Shown: positions 8,649 to 18,224 of the stretch, one piece after another | How the letters are laid out: every line of letters starts with the position of its first letter | Numbering within the stretch: position 1 is the first letter of the stretch | Origin: Nitrobacteraceae bacterium AZCC 1564 | Lineage (GTDB): Bacteria; Pseudomonadota; Alphaproteobacteria; Rhizobiales; Xanthobacteraceae | Length of the DNA stretch: 64,000 nt | Assembly: GCA_036924835.1 (NCBI GenBank) | Contig: JBAGRR010000001.1 | Span: 2,309,001 to 2,373,000 of the forward strand | Direction of reading: 5' to 3' | The notes under the pieces: model-generated | What the model was told of the DNA's origin: nothing | Database searches by the model: none | Seen by the model: only the letters and a program-made list of their open reading frames with translations | Program-made: the position numbers and the translations under genes

Positions 8649-10286
8649 TCAAGCGTCCGGCACAATGGTCGGCGCCGCTTCGATATTGAACGCCGCCGCA
8701 AACAAGGCCTGCGTGTAATCTGTTTTCGGATTTTCGAAGAGGTCGGAAGCAACACCTTCTTCCACAACCTTGCCATGGCGCATCACGATCAGATGGCTGG
8801 CGAGCGAGGCCACCACACGCAGGTCGTGTGAGATGAACATATAAGTCAAATCGCGCTTGCGTTGCAGATCGCGAAGCAATGCCACCATCTGCGCTTGAAA
8901 CAGCATGTCCAGCGCACTGGTCGGTTCATCAAGCACGACAAAGCTCGGCTCCAGCACGACGGCACGCGCAATACTGATGCGTTGCCGCTGACCACCCGAA
9001 AACTCATGCGGATAGCGGAATCGTGTCGCTGGATCGAGCCCGACATCCTGAAGCGCCTTGATTACACGGGCCTCTCGCTCTTCGACCTTCAGCGAAGGCT
9101 GATGAACACCTAACCCCTCGGCCACGATATCCCCAACGGACATGCGCGGGCTGAGCGCGCCATAAGGATCCTGAAACACGATCTGCATGTCGCGGCGGAT
9201 CGGGCGCATCTGCTTGAAGCGCAGCCCTTGGATGTTGTTGCCGAGAAACACAATCGGACCGTCCGACGAGATCAGCCGCAACAACGCCAATCCAAGAGTC
9301 GTCTTGCCCGAACCAGACTCCCCGACAACGCCCAAAGTCTCACCTTGACGCACGGAGACAGTGACACCATCGACCGCCTTGATATGCCCTACCGTCTTGC
9401 GCAACAGGCCGCGCTTGACCGGGAACCACACCTTCAAATCGTTGGACGACATCACGACCGGAGCTCCCGGACGCGGCGGCGCCGGATCCGGCTTCGGCTC
9501 GGCAGCCAGTAGCGCCTTGGTGTAGGGGTGCGTGGCGCGTGTGAAGACCTGCTCGACCGGCCCCTTCTCGACGATCTTGCCGTTGTTCATCACGCAGACC
9601 GTATCGGCGATGCGGCGCACGATCCCAAGATCATGCGTAATGAACAGCATGCTCATTCCTAGCCGCGTACGGATCTCCGAGAGTAGCTTCAGGATCTGCG
9701 CCTGCACTGTCACATCGAGAGCGGTCGTGGGCTCGTCGGCGATGAGCAAGTCCGGCTCGTTCGCCAGTGCCATCGCAATCATGACGCGCTGGCGCTGGCC
9801 CCCAGAGAGCTGATGCGGGTAGCTCCCCAGGCGTGTTTCCGGCTCCGGAATGCCGACCTGCGTCAGCAGTTCAAGGGTCCGCGCCCGGGCCATTGATCCG
9901 CGGACACCGCTGTGAAGGTAAATCGCCTCGCCAATCTGCGCCTCGACGGTATGCAGCGGGTTGAGCGACGTCATCGGCTCCTGAAAAATGATCGAAATAT
10001 CGTTGCCGCGAATGGCACGGATTTCATTCTCGTTCATCCCGAGCAGTTCGTGCCCTTTGAAACGGATGCTGCCGGATGGATGCGTTGCAGTCGGATACGG
10101 CAACAGTTTCAGCACGGATAATGCGCTGACCGATTTTCCCGAACCGGATTCACCAACCAGCGCGACACACTCACCGCGATTGATCGAAAATGAAATTCGA
10201 TCGACGGCCACGCTTTCCGTCCCGCCTTGGCGAAACGCCACCGACAAATCACGGACATCTAGCAGAGGTTGATTGATCGCATCCAT
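8649..10286 (-). CDS. yejF: YejF-like peptide ABC transporter, double ATP-binding protein
   Basis: About 545 residues from the ATG at 10286 (MDAINQPLLDVRDLSV), 5 bp after the upstream permease stop; a longer frame to 10400 overlaps that gene and is unlikely. It has two complete ABC cassettes. Walker A GESGSGKS lies near residue 45 with LSGGQRQRV and DEPTTALD; a second GESGSGKTT lies near residue 320 with FSGGQRQRI and DEPTSALD. This duplicated layout is typical of YejF/oligopeptide transporters. It powers uptake through the YejB/YejE-like permeases encoded just upstream. It is the last gene of the minus-strand operon 16337-8649. Confidence 0.9.
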   Translation of the reverse strand: MDAINQPLLDVRDLSVAFRQGGTESVAVDRISFSINRGECVALVGESGSGKSVSALSVLKLLPYPTATHPSGSIRFKGHELLGMNENEIRAIRGNDISIIFQEPMTSLNPLHTVEAQIGEAIYLHSGVRGSMARARTLELLTQVGIPEPETRLGSYPHQLSGGQRQRVMIAMALANEPDLLIADEPTTALDVTVQAQILKLLSEIRTRLGMSMLFITHDLGIVRRIADTVCVMNNGKIVEKGPVEQVFTRATHPYTKALLAAEPKPDPAPPRPGAPVVMSSNDLKVWFPVKRGLLRKTVGHIKAVDGVTVSVRQGETLGVVGESGSGKTTLGLALLRLISSDGPIVFLGNNIQGLRFKQMRPIRRDMQIVFQDPYGALSPRMSVGDIVAEGLGVHQPSLKVEEREARVIKALQDVGLDPATRFRYPHEFSGGQRQRISIARAVVLEPSFVVLDEPTSALDMLFQAQMVALLRDLQRKRDLTYMFISHDLRVVASLASHLIVMRHGKVVEEGVASDLFENPKTDYTQALFAAAFNIEAAPTIVPDA

Positions 10287-10291
10287 GCCGT

Positions 10292-11470
10292 TCACCTGAA
10301 CGTCTTGCGCGGGTCGAAGGCATCGCGAACGCCTTCGCCGATGAAGATCAATAGCGACAACATGATCGCCACGGCAAAGAATCCAGTAAATCCGAGCCAC
10401 GGCGCCTGCACATTGGCCTTGCCCTGCGAGAGCAGCTCACCAAGCGACGGCGACCCCGGCGGCAAGCCAAACCCGAGGAAATCCAGGGCTGTGAGCGTCA
10501 TCACCGACGACGAGACAATGAACGGCAGGAACGTCATGGTCGCCACCATCGCGTTCGGCAGCAGATGACGGAACATGATGGTCTTGTTCGTCACACCAAG
10601 CGCCCGGGCCGCCTGGATGTATTCGAAATTCCGGCCGCGCAGAAATTCCGCGCGGACGAGACCCACCAGCGAAACCCAGGAAAACAGCAGCAGAATGCCG
10701 AGCAGCACAAAGAAACCAGGCACCAAGACCGACGACAGGATCAGAAGGAGATAAAGCGAAGGAATCGCCGTCCACACTTCAATGAGACGCTGAAACGCCA
10801 AGTCGATCCACCCGCCGAAATATCCCTGCACACCACCTGCAGCAACGCCAATGATGGATGAAATGATCGTCAGCGCCAGACCGAACAGCACCGAAATGCG
10901 GAAGCCATAGATCAGGCGTGCGACAACATCGCGCCCTTGATCATCCGTTCCGAGCCAGTTGTATTCGAGATCGCGGCAGCTCTTGAGCCCCTTTCTCTCG
11001 ACCACCGATTTGCACTGCGCTTCCGTCAGCATCCAGGTCGGAGGCGATGGCGCCGGCGTCGGCAAATCGAGATTATGCGTATCGTAGGAATAGCGGATCA
11101 GCGGCCAGACGATCGTGCCGCCTTTGTCTGCGATCAGTTTCTGCAGATAAGGATCGCGATAGTCTGCGGATGTTTCAAAGTCTCCGCCGAACGTCGTTTC
11201 GGAGTAATTCACGAACGCCGGGAAATACAGGTGACCGTCGAACTTGATCAGGAATGGCCGATCGTTCGCGATCAATTCCGCGAACAGCGAAATGAAGAAA
11301 AGGATCGAAAATATCCAAAAAGACCAGTAGCCACGCCGATTGGATTTGAAGTTCTGCCACCGGCGGCGATTCAGCGGCGACGGCCCGAAAGGATGCCGCG
11401 TCGGCGGCACGGCCTCACCGAGGGGAGACTGCGAGGTCGTCTCAGTTGGTGGGGACACGACGGTCGTCAT
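10292..11470 (-). CDS. yejE: YejE-like peptide ABC transporter permease
   Basis: 392 residues. After a cytoplasmic N-terminus there is a membrane segment near residues 50-70, then a periplasmic stretch that includes TDDQGRDVVARLIYGFRIS, the N-terminal signature of DppC/YejE permeases. Several membrane segments and an ABC-permease coupling loop around EYIQAARALGVTNKTIM follow. It pairs with the YejB-like permease upstream, overlapping it by 4 bp (ATGA), and sits 5 bp before the ATPase gene. The substrate is likely a peptide or microcin-C-like compound, as for Yej systems. Confidence 0.9.
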   Translation of the reverse strand: MTTVVSPPTETTSQSPLGEAVPPTRHPFGPSPLNRRRWQNFKSNRRGYWSFWIFSILFFISLFAELIANDRPFLIKFDGHLYFPAFVNYSETTFGGDFETSADYRDPYLQKLIADKGGTIVWPLIRYSYDTHNLDLPTPAPSPPTWMLTEAQCKSVVERKGLKSCRDLEYNWLGTDDQGRDVVARLIYGFRISVLFGLALTIISSIIGVAAGGVQGYFGGWIDLAFQRLIEVWTAIPSLYLLLILSSVLVPGFFVLLGILLLFSWVSLVGLVRAEFLRGRNFEYIQAARALGVTNKTIMFRHLLPNAMVATMTFLPFIVSSSVMTLTALDFLGFGLPPGSPSLGELLSQGKANVQAPWLGFTGFFAVAIMLSLLIFIGEGVRDAFDPRKTFR

Positions 11471-12576
11471 ACCTCTCGCGCCTCGAAATCAATTCGCGGA
11501 TCGACCCACATATACGCCAGATCGGAGATCAGGTTCACGATCAGGCCGACGAGCGAGAAAATGAACAAGGTGCCGAAAACCACCGGATAGTCACGGTTCA
11601 GCACGCTTTCGAAGCCAAGCAGACCGAGTCCATCGAGCGAAAAGATCGTTTCAATCAGCAATGATCCGGAAAAGAAGGCATGGATGAAGGCGCTCGGAAA
11701 GCCTGCGATCACGATCAACATGGCATTACGGAAGATGTGACCGTACAACACCTGGCGCTCAGCGCACCCTTTGGCCCGAGCGGTCATAACGTATTGCTTG
11801 CGAATTTCGTCGAGGAACGAATTCTTTGTCAACAGCGTCATGGTGGCGAAGGCGCCAAGGGCCATCGAGATCAGCGGCAGCGTGATGTGCCAGAAATAGT
11901 CGATGATCTTCCAGTACCAAGGAAACTGCGACCATCCATCCGACGTCAATCCACGCAGCGGGAAGATGTCGAAGAACGATCCGCCCGCGAACAGAATGAT
12001 GAGCAGGATGGCGAACAGAAAACCCGGAATAGCAAAGCCGATGATGATAATGCCCGAGGTCCAGATATCGAACCTCGACCCATCCTGGATCGCCTTGCGG
12101 ATACCTAATGGAATCGAGATGAGATAGGTCAGCAGCGTCATCCAGATGCCAAGCGACATCGAAACCGGAAGTTTCTCCTTGATGAGCTGGATGACGCTGA
12201 CATCGCGGAAATAGCTTTTGCCGAAATCGAAGCGCGCAAAATTCCACACCATCAAGAGGAAGCGTTCAGGCGCAGGTTTGTCGAAGCCAAACTGCTTTTC
12301 GAGACTCTTGATGAATTCGGGATCGAGCCCCTGAGCGCCACGATACTTTGAGGTAACAGCGTCAGCGGACGCTCCGGCCTGCGGACGCGAGGCAAAGTCG
12401 CCCCCGGACGAGCCGGAAACGCGCGAACTGGCGCCGGTGTCCGAACCGGACAATTGCGCGATCACCCGTTCCACGGGGCCGCCAGGTGCGAACTGCACAA
12501 CGACGAACGACACGAACAGGATTCCCAGCAGGGTGGGAATCATCAGAAGAATTCGGCGGGCGATATATGCGGTCAT
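11467..12576 (-). CDS. yejB: YejB-like peptide ABC transporter permease
   Basis: 369 residues. The N-terminus MTAYIARRILLMIPTLLGIL is the standard first membrane segment of DppB/YejB-type permeases. A long periplasmic insert rich in Gly/Ser (residues ~40-75) follows, as in YejB. Further segments and the coupling loop RKQYVMTARAKGCAERQVLY come next. It lies 3 bp after the upstream binding-protein gene and overlaps yejE by 4 bp. Operon membership is clear. Confidence 0.9.
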   Translation of the reverse strand: MTAYIARRILLMIPTLLGILFVSFVVVQFAPGGPVERVIAQLSGSDTGASSRVSGSSGGDFASRPQAGASADAVTSKYRGAQGLDPEFIKSLEKQFGFDKPAPERFLLMVWNFARFDFGKSYFRDVSVIQLIKEKLPVSMSLGIWMTLLTYLISIPLGIRKAIQDGSRFDIWTSGIIIIGFAIPGFLFAILLIILFAGGSFFDIFPLRGLTSDGWSQFPWYWKIIDYFWHITLPLISMALGAFATMTLLTKNSFLDEIRKQYVMTARAKGCAERQVLYGHIFRNAMLIVIAGFPSAFIHAFFSGSLLIETIFSLDGLGLLGFESVLNRDYPVVFGTLFIFSLVGLIVNLISDLAYMWVDPRIDFEAREV

Positions 12577-12579
12577 GAA

Positions 12580-14451
12580 TTACTTTGCCTGCTCGGGCTT
12601 TTTGGCCTTCGCCTCATCAAACCACCATAAATCCGGCACGCCGACACCGCCGGCATAACGTGGAATCTTTGGAGGATGGGCGAAGACATCCCAATAGGCA
12701 ATGCGATGGCTGGCCGAATACCACTGCGGGACCCAGTACCGGCCAGCGCGGAAGACGCGATCGAAGGCGCGGCAAGCTGTGCGCAAATCATCTCGGGTAT
12801 CGGCGGCAATGATCCGCTCAATCAATGCGTCGAGCGCCGGATTGGCGATGCCGGAGAGATTTTGCGAGCCTTTGATATTAGCCGCCTGCGAGGAGAAAAA
12901 CGTGCGGAGCGCGTCCCCTGGCGTCGACGCCATGCTGAACCGCTGAATCGCAACATCGAAATCGAAATCATCGACGCGAGCCCGGAATTGCACCGGATCG
13001 ACAAGACGAACATTAGCGTCAATGCCCAGCACGCCCAGGTTCTTGATGTAAGGCGCGTGATGGGCCTGGAACGCTGGTTCGTCGAGGAGAAACTCCACGC
13101 GGAATTGCGTCCCATTCGGCAGCCGCCGCTTGCCGTCCTTGATCAGGCAACCGGCGTCCTGCAACAACTGCGAGGCTTTGCGCAACAGGGCTCTGTCCTG
13201 CCCCGATCCATCGGAGACCGGCGGCACATACGGGTCACCAAACACCTCGTCGGGCACCTGACCACGAAATGGCTCAAGCAGTTTGAGTTCGTCTGGCGAC
13301 GGCTTTCCTGTCGCTATCAGGTCCGAATTTTGGAATGGCGAGTGCGTGCGCGCATAAGCGCCGTACATGATGGTCTTGTTGGTCCACTCGAAATCGAAGG
13401 CTTGTGTCAGCGCTTCGCGGACGCGTGGATCCTTGAATTGCTCGCGCCGTGTGTTGAGGAACCAACCTTGTGCACCTGAAGGCGTCTCATCCGGCAGCGT
13501 TTCCTGTTTGACGCGGCCGTCCTTGATCGCAGGAAAGTCGTACCGCGTGTTCCAAATGCGCGCGGTAAACTCCTCACGATACAGATAATTGCGCCCGGTA
13601 AATCCCTCGAACGCCACATCGCGGTCACGATAGAATTCGAAACGTACTGCATCGAAGTTGAATACGCCGCGCGAGACCGGAAGATCTTTGGCCCACCAAT
13701 CCTTGACGCGCGTGTATTCGATGTAACGGCCAACCTCGAAACGTCCAACCTTGTAAGGACCCGAGCCTAGCGGAGTGTCGAGGGTCGATTCATCGAACGG
13801 CTTTTTGTCGTAATAAGCTTTGGAAAAGATCGGCAGGCCCGCCGCATAAAGCGGCACGTCGCGCCCGCGCTTTTCCGCGAAAACCATCACAAGCGACGCA
13901 TCGTTGATGGCTTCCGCTTTCACCATATCCCGCAGTTGCTGCCGGATGATCGGGTGTCCCTTTTCCTTGAGCACGTTCAGCGAAAATGCCGCGTCCTGCG
14001 CGGTCAACTTCGTGCCATCATGGAAGCGCGCTTCCGGCCGCAACGTAAAACGATAGGTCAGCTTATCCCTCGAAATCTGCACCGACCGCGCGACCAGTCC
14101 ATACATGGCGTCCGGTTCATCGCCTGCTCGCACCATCAGCGAGGCAAAGGTCTGGTCCATCCCCACTGCACCATCGCCCTTCAGAATGAAGCTGTTGAGC
14201 GAGTTGAAGGTCTGGAAAGACTGATTGTAAGCGCGGCTGGATGGAACGGTCGAGAATGTACCGCCCTTGGGCGCATCCACATTCACGTAATCGAAATGGT
14301 GAAAATCAGGAGCGTACTTCAAGTCCCCGAAGGCCGACATCCCGTGGGACTCGGGACCGTTGTCGGCCATCGAGACCGACGGTCGAAGGAATGTGGCAAC
14401 GGCCGCGCTGCCACCCAGAACGAGAACAGACCGCCGTGAAATTTTGCTCAA
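12580..14451 (-). CDS. YejA-like extracellular solute-binding protein (family 5), second copy
   Basis: About 623 residues if translation starts at the TTG at 14451, whose TTGA overlaps the stop of the upstream paralogue; an in-frame GTG at 14493 would overlap it by 46 bp. The N-terminus then reads MSKISRRSVLVLGGSAAVA, a twin-arginine signal, so the protein is probably exported folded through Tat. The body is a family-5 peptide-binding protein (MSAFGDLKYAPDFHHFDYV, PLGSGPYKVGRFEVGRY). It should deliver substrate to the YejB/YejE permeases encoded 3 bp downstream. Confidence 0.87.
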   Translation of the reverse strand: MSKISRRSVLVLGGSAAVATFLRPSVSMADNGPESHGMSAFGDLKYAPDFHHFDYVNVDAPKGGTFSTVPSSRAYNQSFQTFNSLNSFILKGDGAVGMDQTFASLMVRAGDEPDAMYGLVARSVQISRDKLTYRFTLRPEARFHDGTKLTAQDAAFSLNVLKEKGHPIIRQQLRDMVKAEAINDASLVMVFAEKRGRDVPLYAAGLPIFSKAYYDKKPFDESTLDTPLGSGPYKVGRFEVGRYIEYTRVKDWWAKDLPVSRGVFNFDAVRFEFYRDRDVAFEGFTGRNYLYREEFTARIWNTRYDFPAIKDGRVKQETLPDETPSGAQGWFLNTRREQFKDPRVREALTQAFDFEWTNKTIMYGAYARTHSPFQNSDLIATGKPSPDELKLLEPFRGQVPDEVFGDPYVPPVSDGSGQDRALLRKASQLLQDAGCLIKDGKRRLPNGTQFRVEFLLDEPAFQAHHAPYIKNLGVLGIDANVRLVDPVQFRARVDDFDFDVAIQRFSMASTPGDALRTFFSSQAANIKGSQNLSGIANPALDALIERIIAADTRDDLRTACRAFDRVFRAGRYWVPQWYSASHRIAYWDVFAHPPKIPRYAGGVGVPDLWWFDEAKAKKPEQAK

Positions 14452-16337
14452 GAACGCCTGCCAATCTTGTTCGCTTTTTCCGTGTCGAACCACCAGACCA
14501 TCGGGAATGCGGACGCTCCATATTTCGGCAATTCAGCAGGGCGGCCAAACCGATCCCAACGCGCCGTACGCACGCGCGGATAGTTCCATTGCGGCACGAC
14601 ATAGTGATTCCAAAGCAACGCACGATCGAGCGCTTTGGTTGCAGCAACGAGGTCAGCGCGATCCTTCGTGAAAATCACGCGCTCGATCAGCGCGTCAATC
14701 GCGGGATTCTTGATCCCGATGAGGTTGCGAGAACCCGCCATATCGGCGGCACGCGAGCCCCAATATTCGCGCTGCTCGTTTCCGGGCGAAAGCGACTCCG
14801 GCCACGAAGACACCACGACGTCGAAGTCCCAGCTTCGGAGACGGTTTTCATATTGCGTGGGGTCGATGGTGCGCACGCTGACCGTTATGCCGAGCCGCTC
14901 CAGCGACGGCTTGTAGAACAGCAACACCCGCTCAAAAGCCGGGTCGCTCGTCAGCAGTTCCATTTCGAATGGGGCCCCCGACTTAACGTCAACCAGCTTG
15001 CGATCGCGCACCTCGTAACCGGCCTCTTTCAAGAGCCGAAGGCCTTCGCGTAAATTAGCTCGGACGTTCTCAGGGCTGCCTCCGACCGGATTCTTGTATT
15101 CAGTCGTGAACACTTCCGGAGGCAGCTTGTCCCGAACGGTCTGGAGGATCTCAAGCTCCCTGCCCTCAGGCAGCCCGCTTGATGCGAGCTCCGTTCCGGC
15201 GAAATAACTTCCGATACGTTCGTACTGTCCGTAGAAAAGCTGCTTGTTCATTTCCTCGAAATCGAACGCGAAATTCAATGCACGGCGCACGCGCGGGTCC
15301 TTGAACTTATCGCGCCGGATATTGAGGGCGAACGCCTGCATGATGCCGGAGCTGCGGTTCGGAAATTCTTCCGTCACAACGCGCTTCTCGTTTACAGCAG
15401 GGAAGTCGTAAGCAGTGGCCCAGTTCTTCGCACTGTTCTCGGTGCGCCAATCGAGCTGATCGCCCTTGAATCCTTCAAGCGCAACCGTGCTGTCCCGAAA
15501 GTATTCATACCGAATTTCGTCAAAGTTGTTCTGGCCAACATTGACGTTGAGATCGCGTCCCCAGTAGTCCTTCACGCGCTCGAGAATCACTGTACGTCCC
15601 GGCACGAATTCCTTGATCCGATAGGGACCACTGCCAAGCGGCGGCTCAAGCGTGGTCGCAGAGATATCGCGATTGGCGCCGGCCGCATTCTTCCCTTCCC
15701 ACCAATGCTTCGGCAGCACGTTGAGTTGGCCGACAATTTGCGGCAACTCGCGATTGCCCGGTGCATCGAAGGTAAACTTGATATCGCGTTCGCCGACTTT
15801 CTCCGCTTTCACCACATGGCGATAGTAGGCGGAGTAGCGCGGATGATGCTTCTTGAAAGAATCGAGCGAGAAAATCACATCCTCTGGCGTGACCGGTTTG
15901 CCGTCATGCCACTTCGCTTCAGCACGCAGCCGGTAAGTCACCCAAGAGAAATCCGGCGGATAGCTCATGGACTCGGCAAGCAATCCATATTGCGTCGAGA
16001 CTTCATCAAGCGCGGACGTCGTCAACGCCTCGAAGAGATCTCCGATCGGCGCAAGCGATCCCTTCACGCCTTCCGGCACCGGATTGAAATTGTCGAAAGT
16101 CCCGATCGCACCCAGGCGCACTTGGCCGCCTTTAGGCGCATCGGGATTAACGTAATCGAAACGTTTAAACCCCGCGGGATATTTGACGTCGCCAAACAGG
16201 GAGAGACCGTGCACCCATGTCTGAGCATCCTGCGCGCTTGCCGCGTCGACAACAGGCAATCCTGCAACGGTCTTGAACATGGGGGCAGCAGCGATGAAAG
16301 CTCCGCTCTGAAGAAGGCTCCGACGAGAAATGCTCAA
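14448..16337 (-). CDS. YejA-like extracellular solute-binding protein (family 5), first copy
   Basis: About 629 residues from the TTG at 16337, which has AGGA eight or nine bases upstream; an in-frame start at 16397 adds residues that do not look like a signal. The N-terminus MSISRRSLLQSGAFIAAAP is a twin-arginine signal. The mature part (LSLFGDVKYPAGFKRFDYV, PLGSGPYRIKEFVPGRT) is clearly homologous to the next gene, so the pair is a tandem duplication. It heads the operon and is followed by the second binding protein with a TTGA overlap. Different substrate ranges for the two proteins are possible but not visible from sequence. Confidence 0.87.
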   Translation of the reverse strand: MSISRRSLLQSGAFIAAAPMFKTVAGLPVVDAASAQDAQTWVHGLSLFGDVKYPAGFKRFDYVNPDAPKGGQVRLGAIGTFDNFNPVPEGVKGSLAPIGDLFEALTTSALDEVSTQYGLLAESMSYPPDFSWVTYRLRAEAKWHDGKPVTPEDVIFSLDSFKKHHPRYSAYYRHVVKAEKVGERDIKFTFDAPGNRELPQIVGQLNVLPKHWWEGKNAAGANRDISATTLEPPLGSGPYRIKEFVPGRTVILERVKDYWGRDLNVNVGQNNFDEIRYEYFRDSTVALEGFKGDQLDWRTENSAKNWATAYDFPAVNEKRVVTEEFPNRSSGIMQAFALNIRRDKFKDPRVRRALNFAFDFEEMNKQLFYGQYERIGSYFAGTELASSGLPEGRELEILQTVRDKLPPEVFTTEYKNPVGGSPENVRANLREGLRLLKEAGYEVRDRKLVDVKSGAPFEMELLTSDPAFERVLLFYKPSLERLGITVSVRTIDPTQYENRLRSWDFDVVVSSWPESLSPGNEQREYWGSRAADMAGSRNLIGIKNPAIDALIERVIFTKDRADLVAATKALDRALLWNHYVVPQWNYPRVRTARWDRFGRPAELPKYGASAFPMVWWFDTEKANKIGRRS

Positions 16338-16433
16338 GATCAAAGTTCCTGTTGTTGTGTCGGAATGACAATCCGGAAACTGGGATAGTCGACGCAACGT
16401 TTGGACGGATTATGTCGGTTTTTGGATATGATA

Positions 16434-16510
16434 CTAGTGTGGTGGTTCAGAAGTTCGCTCGATTTCTCCTGCGAGTCCTTCAGCGAATTTCTGAACCTAA
16501 ACCACACTAG
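16434..16510. repeat. Palindromic unit B1 (type I)
   Basis: 77 bp inverted repeat from CTAG to CTAG. The outer arm is CTAGTGTGGTGGTTCAGAA, pairing with TTCTGAA then CCACACTAG on the right, with an A-rich bulge (CCTAAA) between them. It lies 97 bp upstream of the first YejA-like gene. Confidence 0.92.
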
Positions 16511-16523
16511 AATCATGGATTTA

Positions 16524-16596
16524 CTAGTGTCCTCTCGAATCCAAAGTTCGCTACGAAGCGCGCTGCACGATGAGGCGAACTTCGGACTCGGGACAC
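16524..16596. repeat. Palindromic unit B2 (type IV)
   Basis: About 73 bp. The left end is CTAGTGTCC and the inner arm GAATCCAAAGTTCGC pairs with GCGAACTTCGGACTC; the right end GGACACGAG has lost CTAG. It follows B1 after a 13 bp spacer, the same pairing as D1-D2. Confidence 0.88.
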
Positions 16597-16650
16597 GAGC
16601 CCGCCATAGCGCCTTCTGCGGCCAATCGTCCCGACAGACATGAGCGCTAC

Positions 16651-16680
16651 AAAGCAAAACGGCCAGGCGAACCTGGCCGT
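16651..16680 (-). terminator. Rho-independent terminator of cycM
   Basis: On the minus strand, downstream of the cycM stop, ACGGCCAGG and CCTGGCCGT form a stem with a short loop, followed by TTTTGCTTT. Position, stem and T-run fit an intrinsic terminator. Confidence 0.8.
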
Positions 16681-16725
16681 CAACTGCATTAAATTACCGT
16701 AACAGCGGCCCGCTGAAGCTGGGCG

Positions 16726-17268
16726 TTATTGGGGCAGCGGCTCCGGATGATCCGACAGCGTGCGCAGATATGCGATTACGTCGGCGCGCTCGCTGTCCTT
16801 CTGGATGCCGGCGAAGCCCATCGCCGTGCCCGGGATAAAGCCCTTCGGGTTGGCGATGAACTTGTTGAGGTCATCGTAGGTCCACTTACCTGGCTTGCCT
16901 TTCATAGCAGCCGAGAAGTTGAAGCCGCGACCTTCGCCACGCGGCTCACCAACGATGCCATAGAGATTGGGGCCGACCTTGTTCGGACCACCCTTCTCGA
17001 AGGAGTGGCAAGCCGCACACTTCTTGGCAGCGGCAGCACCCTTCTCAGCGGAGGCGGTCTGGAGCAATTTCTCAATCGGCTCGGCAGGAGCGGCGGCGGC
17101 TGGAGCAGCGCCAGGCGCACCCTCGGTTTCCTTCACCGCGATTTCAAAACCCGGCTTTTCCGGCTTCGCGGGCGCGAAAATCGCATTGGCAGCAAAATTG
17201 GTCACAAGCAGAACGAGGCAGGTGCCGAGCACCGCGCCCATGATCTTGTTAAGTTCAAAGGAGTCCAT
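16726..17268 (-). CDS. cycM: CycM-like membrane-anchored class I cytochrome c
   Basis: 180 residues. An uncleaved N-terminal membrane anchor (about 9-30) is followed by an Ala/Pro-rich linker (50-65) and a class I cytochrome c domain with the haem site CAACH at residues 84-88. The distal Met is probably in GTAMGFAG near 151. This matches CycM of Bradyrhizobium, which carries electrons from the bc1 complex to the aa3 oxidase. The gene is divergent from kdsB and ends at a strong terminator. Full length, all key residues present. Confidence 0.9.
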   Translation of the reverse strand: MDSFELNKIMGAVLGTCLVLLVTNFAANAIFAPAKPEKPGFEIAVKETEGAPGAAPAAAAPAEPIEKLLQTASAEKGAAAAKKCAACHSFEKGGPNKVGPNLYGIVGEPRGEGRGFNFSAAMKGKPGKWTYDDLNKFIANPKGFIPGTAMGFAGIQKDSERADVIAYLRTLSDHPEPLPQ

Positions 17269-17477
17269 TTTCGATCAGGCTCCGGGCCGGAATTTCGAGA
17301 TGCGTAGCCGCGGGAACGGCCATGGAAATGCCACCTGCGGCACGCAAAGCGCCATGCAGGTAACGGCGTTGAGATAACGGTTTGCCTGCCTTCTGGCAAC
17401 CCGTATAAACGGGCGACTCCTTGAGAACACCCGTCATTTCCTCATCAATTCGGCCGCCTGAGCGCCCCTCGACCCCC

Positions 17478-18224
17478 ATGACCGAAAGCCGCACTTTGGT
17501 GCTGATTCCCGCCCGCATGGCCGCGACGCGCCTGCCCGGAAAGCCGCTGCTGGACATCGGTGGCCTGCCGATGATCGTCCACGTGCTCCGGCGCGCGCAG
17601 GCCGCCCGAATCGGCCGCGTAGCCATCGCAACCGACTCCCCCGACATCGCCCAGGCGGTCACCGCCCATGGCGGTGAGGCGGTCATGACCCGCGCCGATC
17701 ACCCGTCCGGATCGGACCGGATTTTCGAGGCGCTGGAGACGCTTGATCAGGCGAGCCAGATCGAAACCATCGTCAATGTCCAGGGCGACCTGCCCACGAT
17801 TGAGCCTGTGGCCATTCAGGCTGCCGTTGGGCCGCTCAAGGATCCCGGCGTGGATATCGCCACCTTGGCGGCAGTCATCCGCAAGGACGAGGAACACACC
17901 AATCCGAACGTCGTCAAAGTCGTCGGCTCACCTCTCGGGGGGACGCGGCTGCGGGCGCTCTATTTCACCCGTGCGACTGCGCCTTACGGCGACGGCCCGC
18001 GCTATCATCACATCGGGCTCTATGCCTATCGGCGCAGCGCACTGGCCCGATTCGTCGCGCTGCCGCCCTCGCCTCTCGAGATTCGCGAGAAGCTGGAACA
18101 GCTTCGCGCTCTTGAGGCTGGGATGCGGATCGACGTGACTGTTGTTGACACAGTGCCGCTGGGCGTCGATACGCCTCACGATCTTGAGACCGCGCGCCAG
18201 ATGCTGGCGGGAAGACCATCATGA
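17478..18224 (+). CDS. kdsB: 3-deoxy-manno-octulosonate cytidylyltransferase
   Basis: 248 residues from the ATG at 17478 ([20 protein letters not shown]); the frame runs back to 17421 but those residues are not conserved-looking. The nucleotide-binding signature [14 protein letters not shown] is present, with [13 protein letters not shown] and [12 protein letters not shown]. It activates Kdo with CTP for lipopolysaccharide inner-core synthesis in the cytoplasm. The stop overlaps the pheA start (ATGA), so the two genes are translated together; the pairing has no obvious metabolic logic. Confidence 0.95.
   Translation: MTESRTLVLIPARMAATRLPGKPLLDIGGLPMIVHVLRRAQAARIGRVAIATDSPDIAQAVTAHGGEAVMTRADHPSGSDRIFEALETLDQASQIETIVNVQGDLPTIEPVAIQAAVGPLKDPGVDIATLAAVIRKDEEHTNPNVVKVVGSPLGGTRLRALYFTRATAPYGDGPRYHHIGLYAYRRSALARFVALPPSPLEIREKLEQLRALEAGMRIDVTVVDTVPLGVDTPHDLETARQMLAGRPS

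Noticed and set aside
10937..11590. 217-codon plus-strand frame across the yejE-yejB junction.
   Set aside because: Antisense to two clear permease genes; composition is Arg-rich as expected for a shadow frame.
16401..16643. Short ORF across the B1-B2 palindromes.
   Set aside because: It reads through repeat DNA; the peptide only reflects the inverted repeats.
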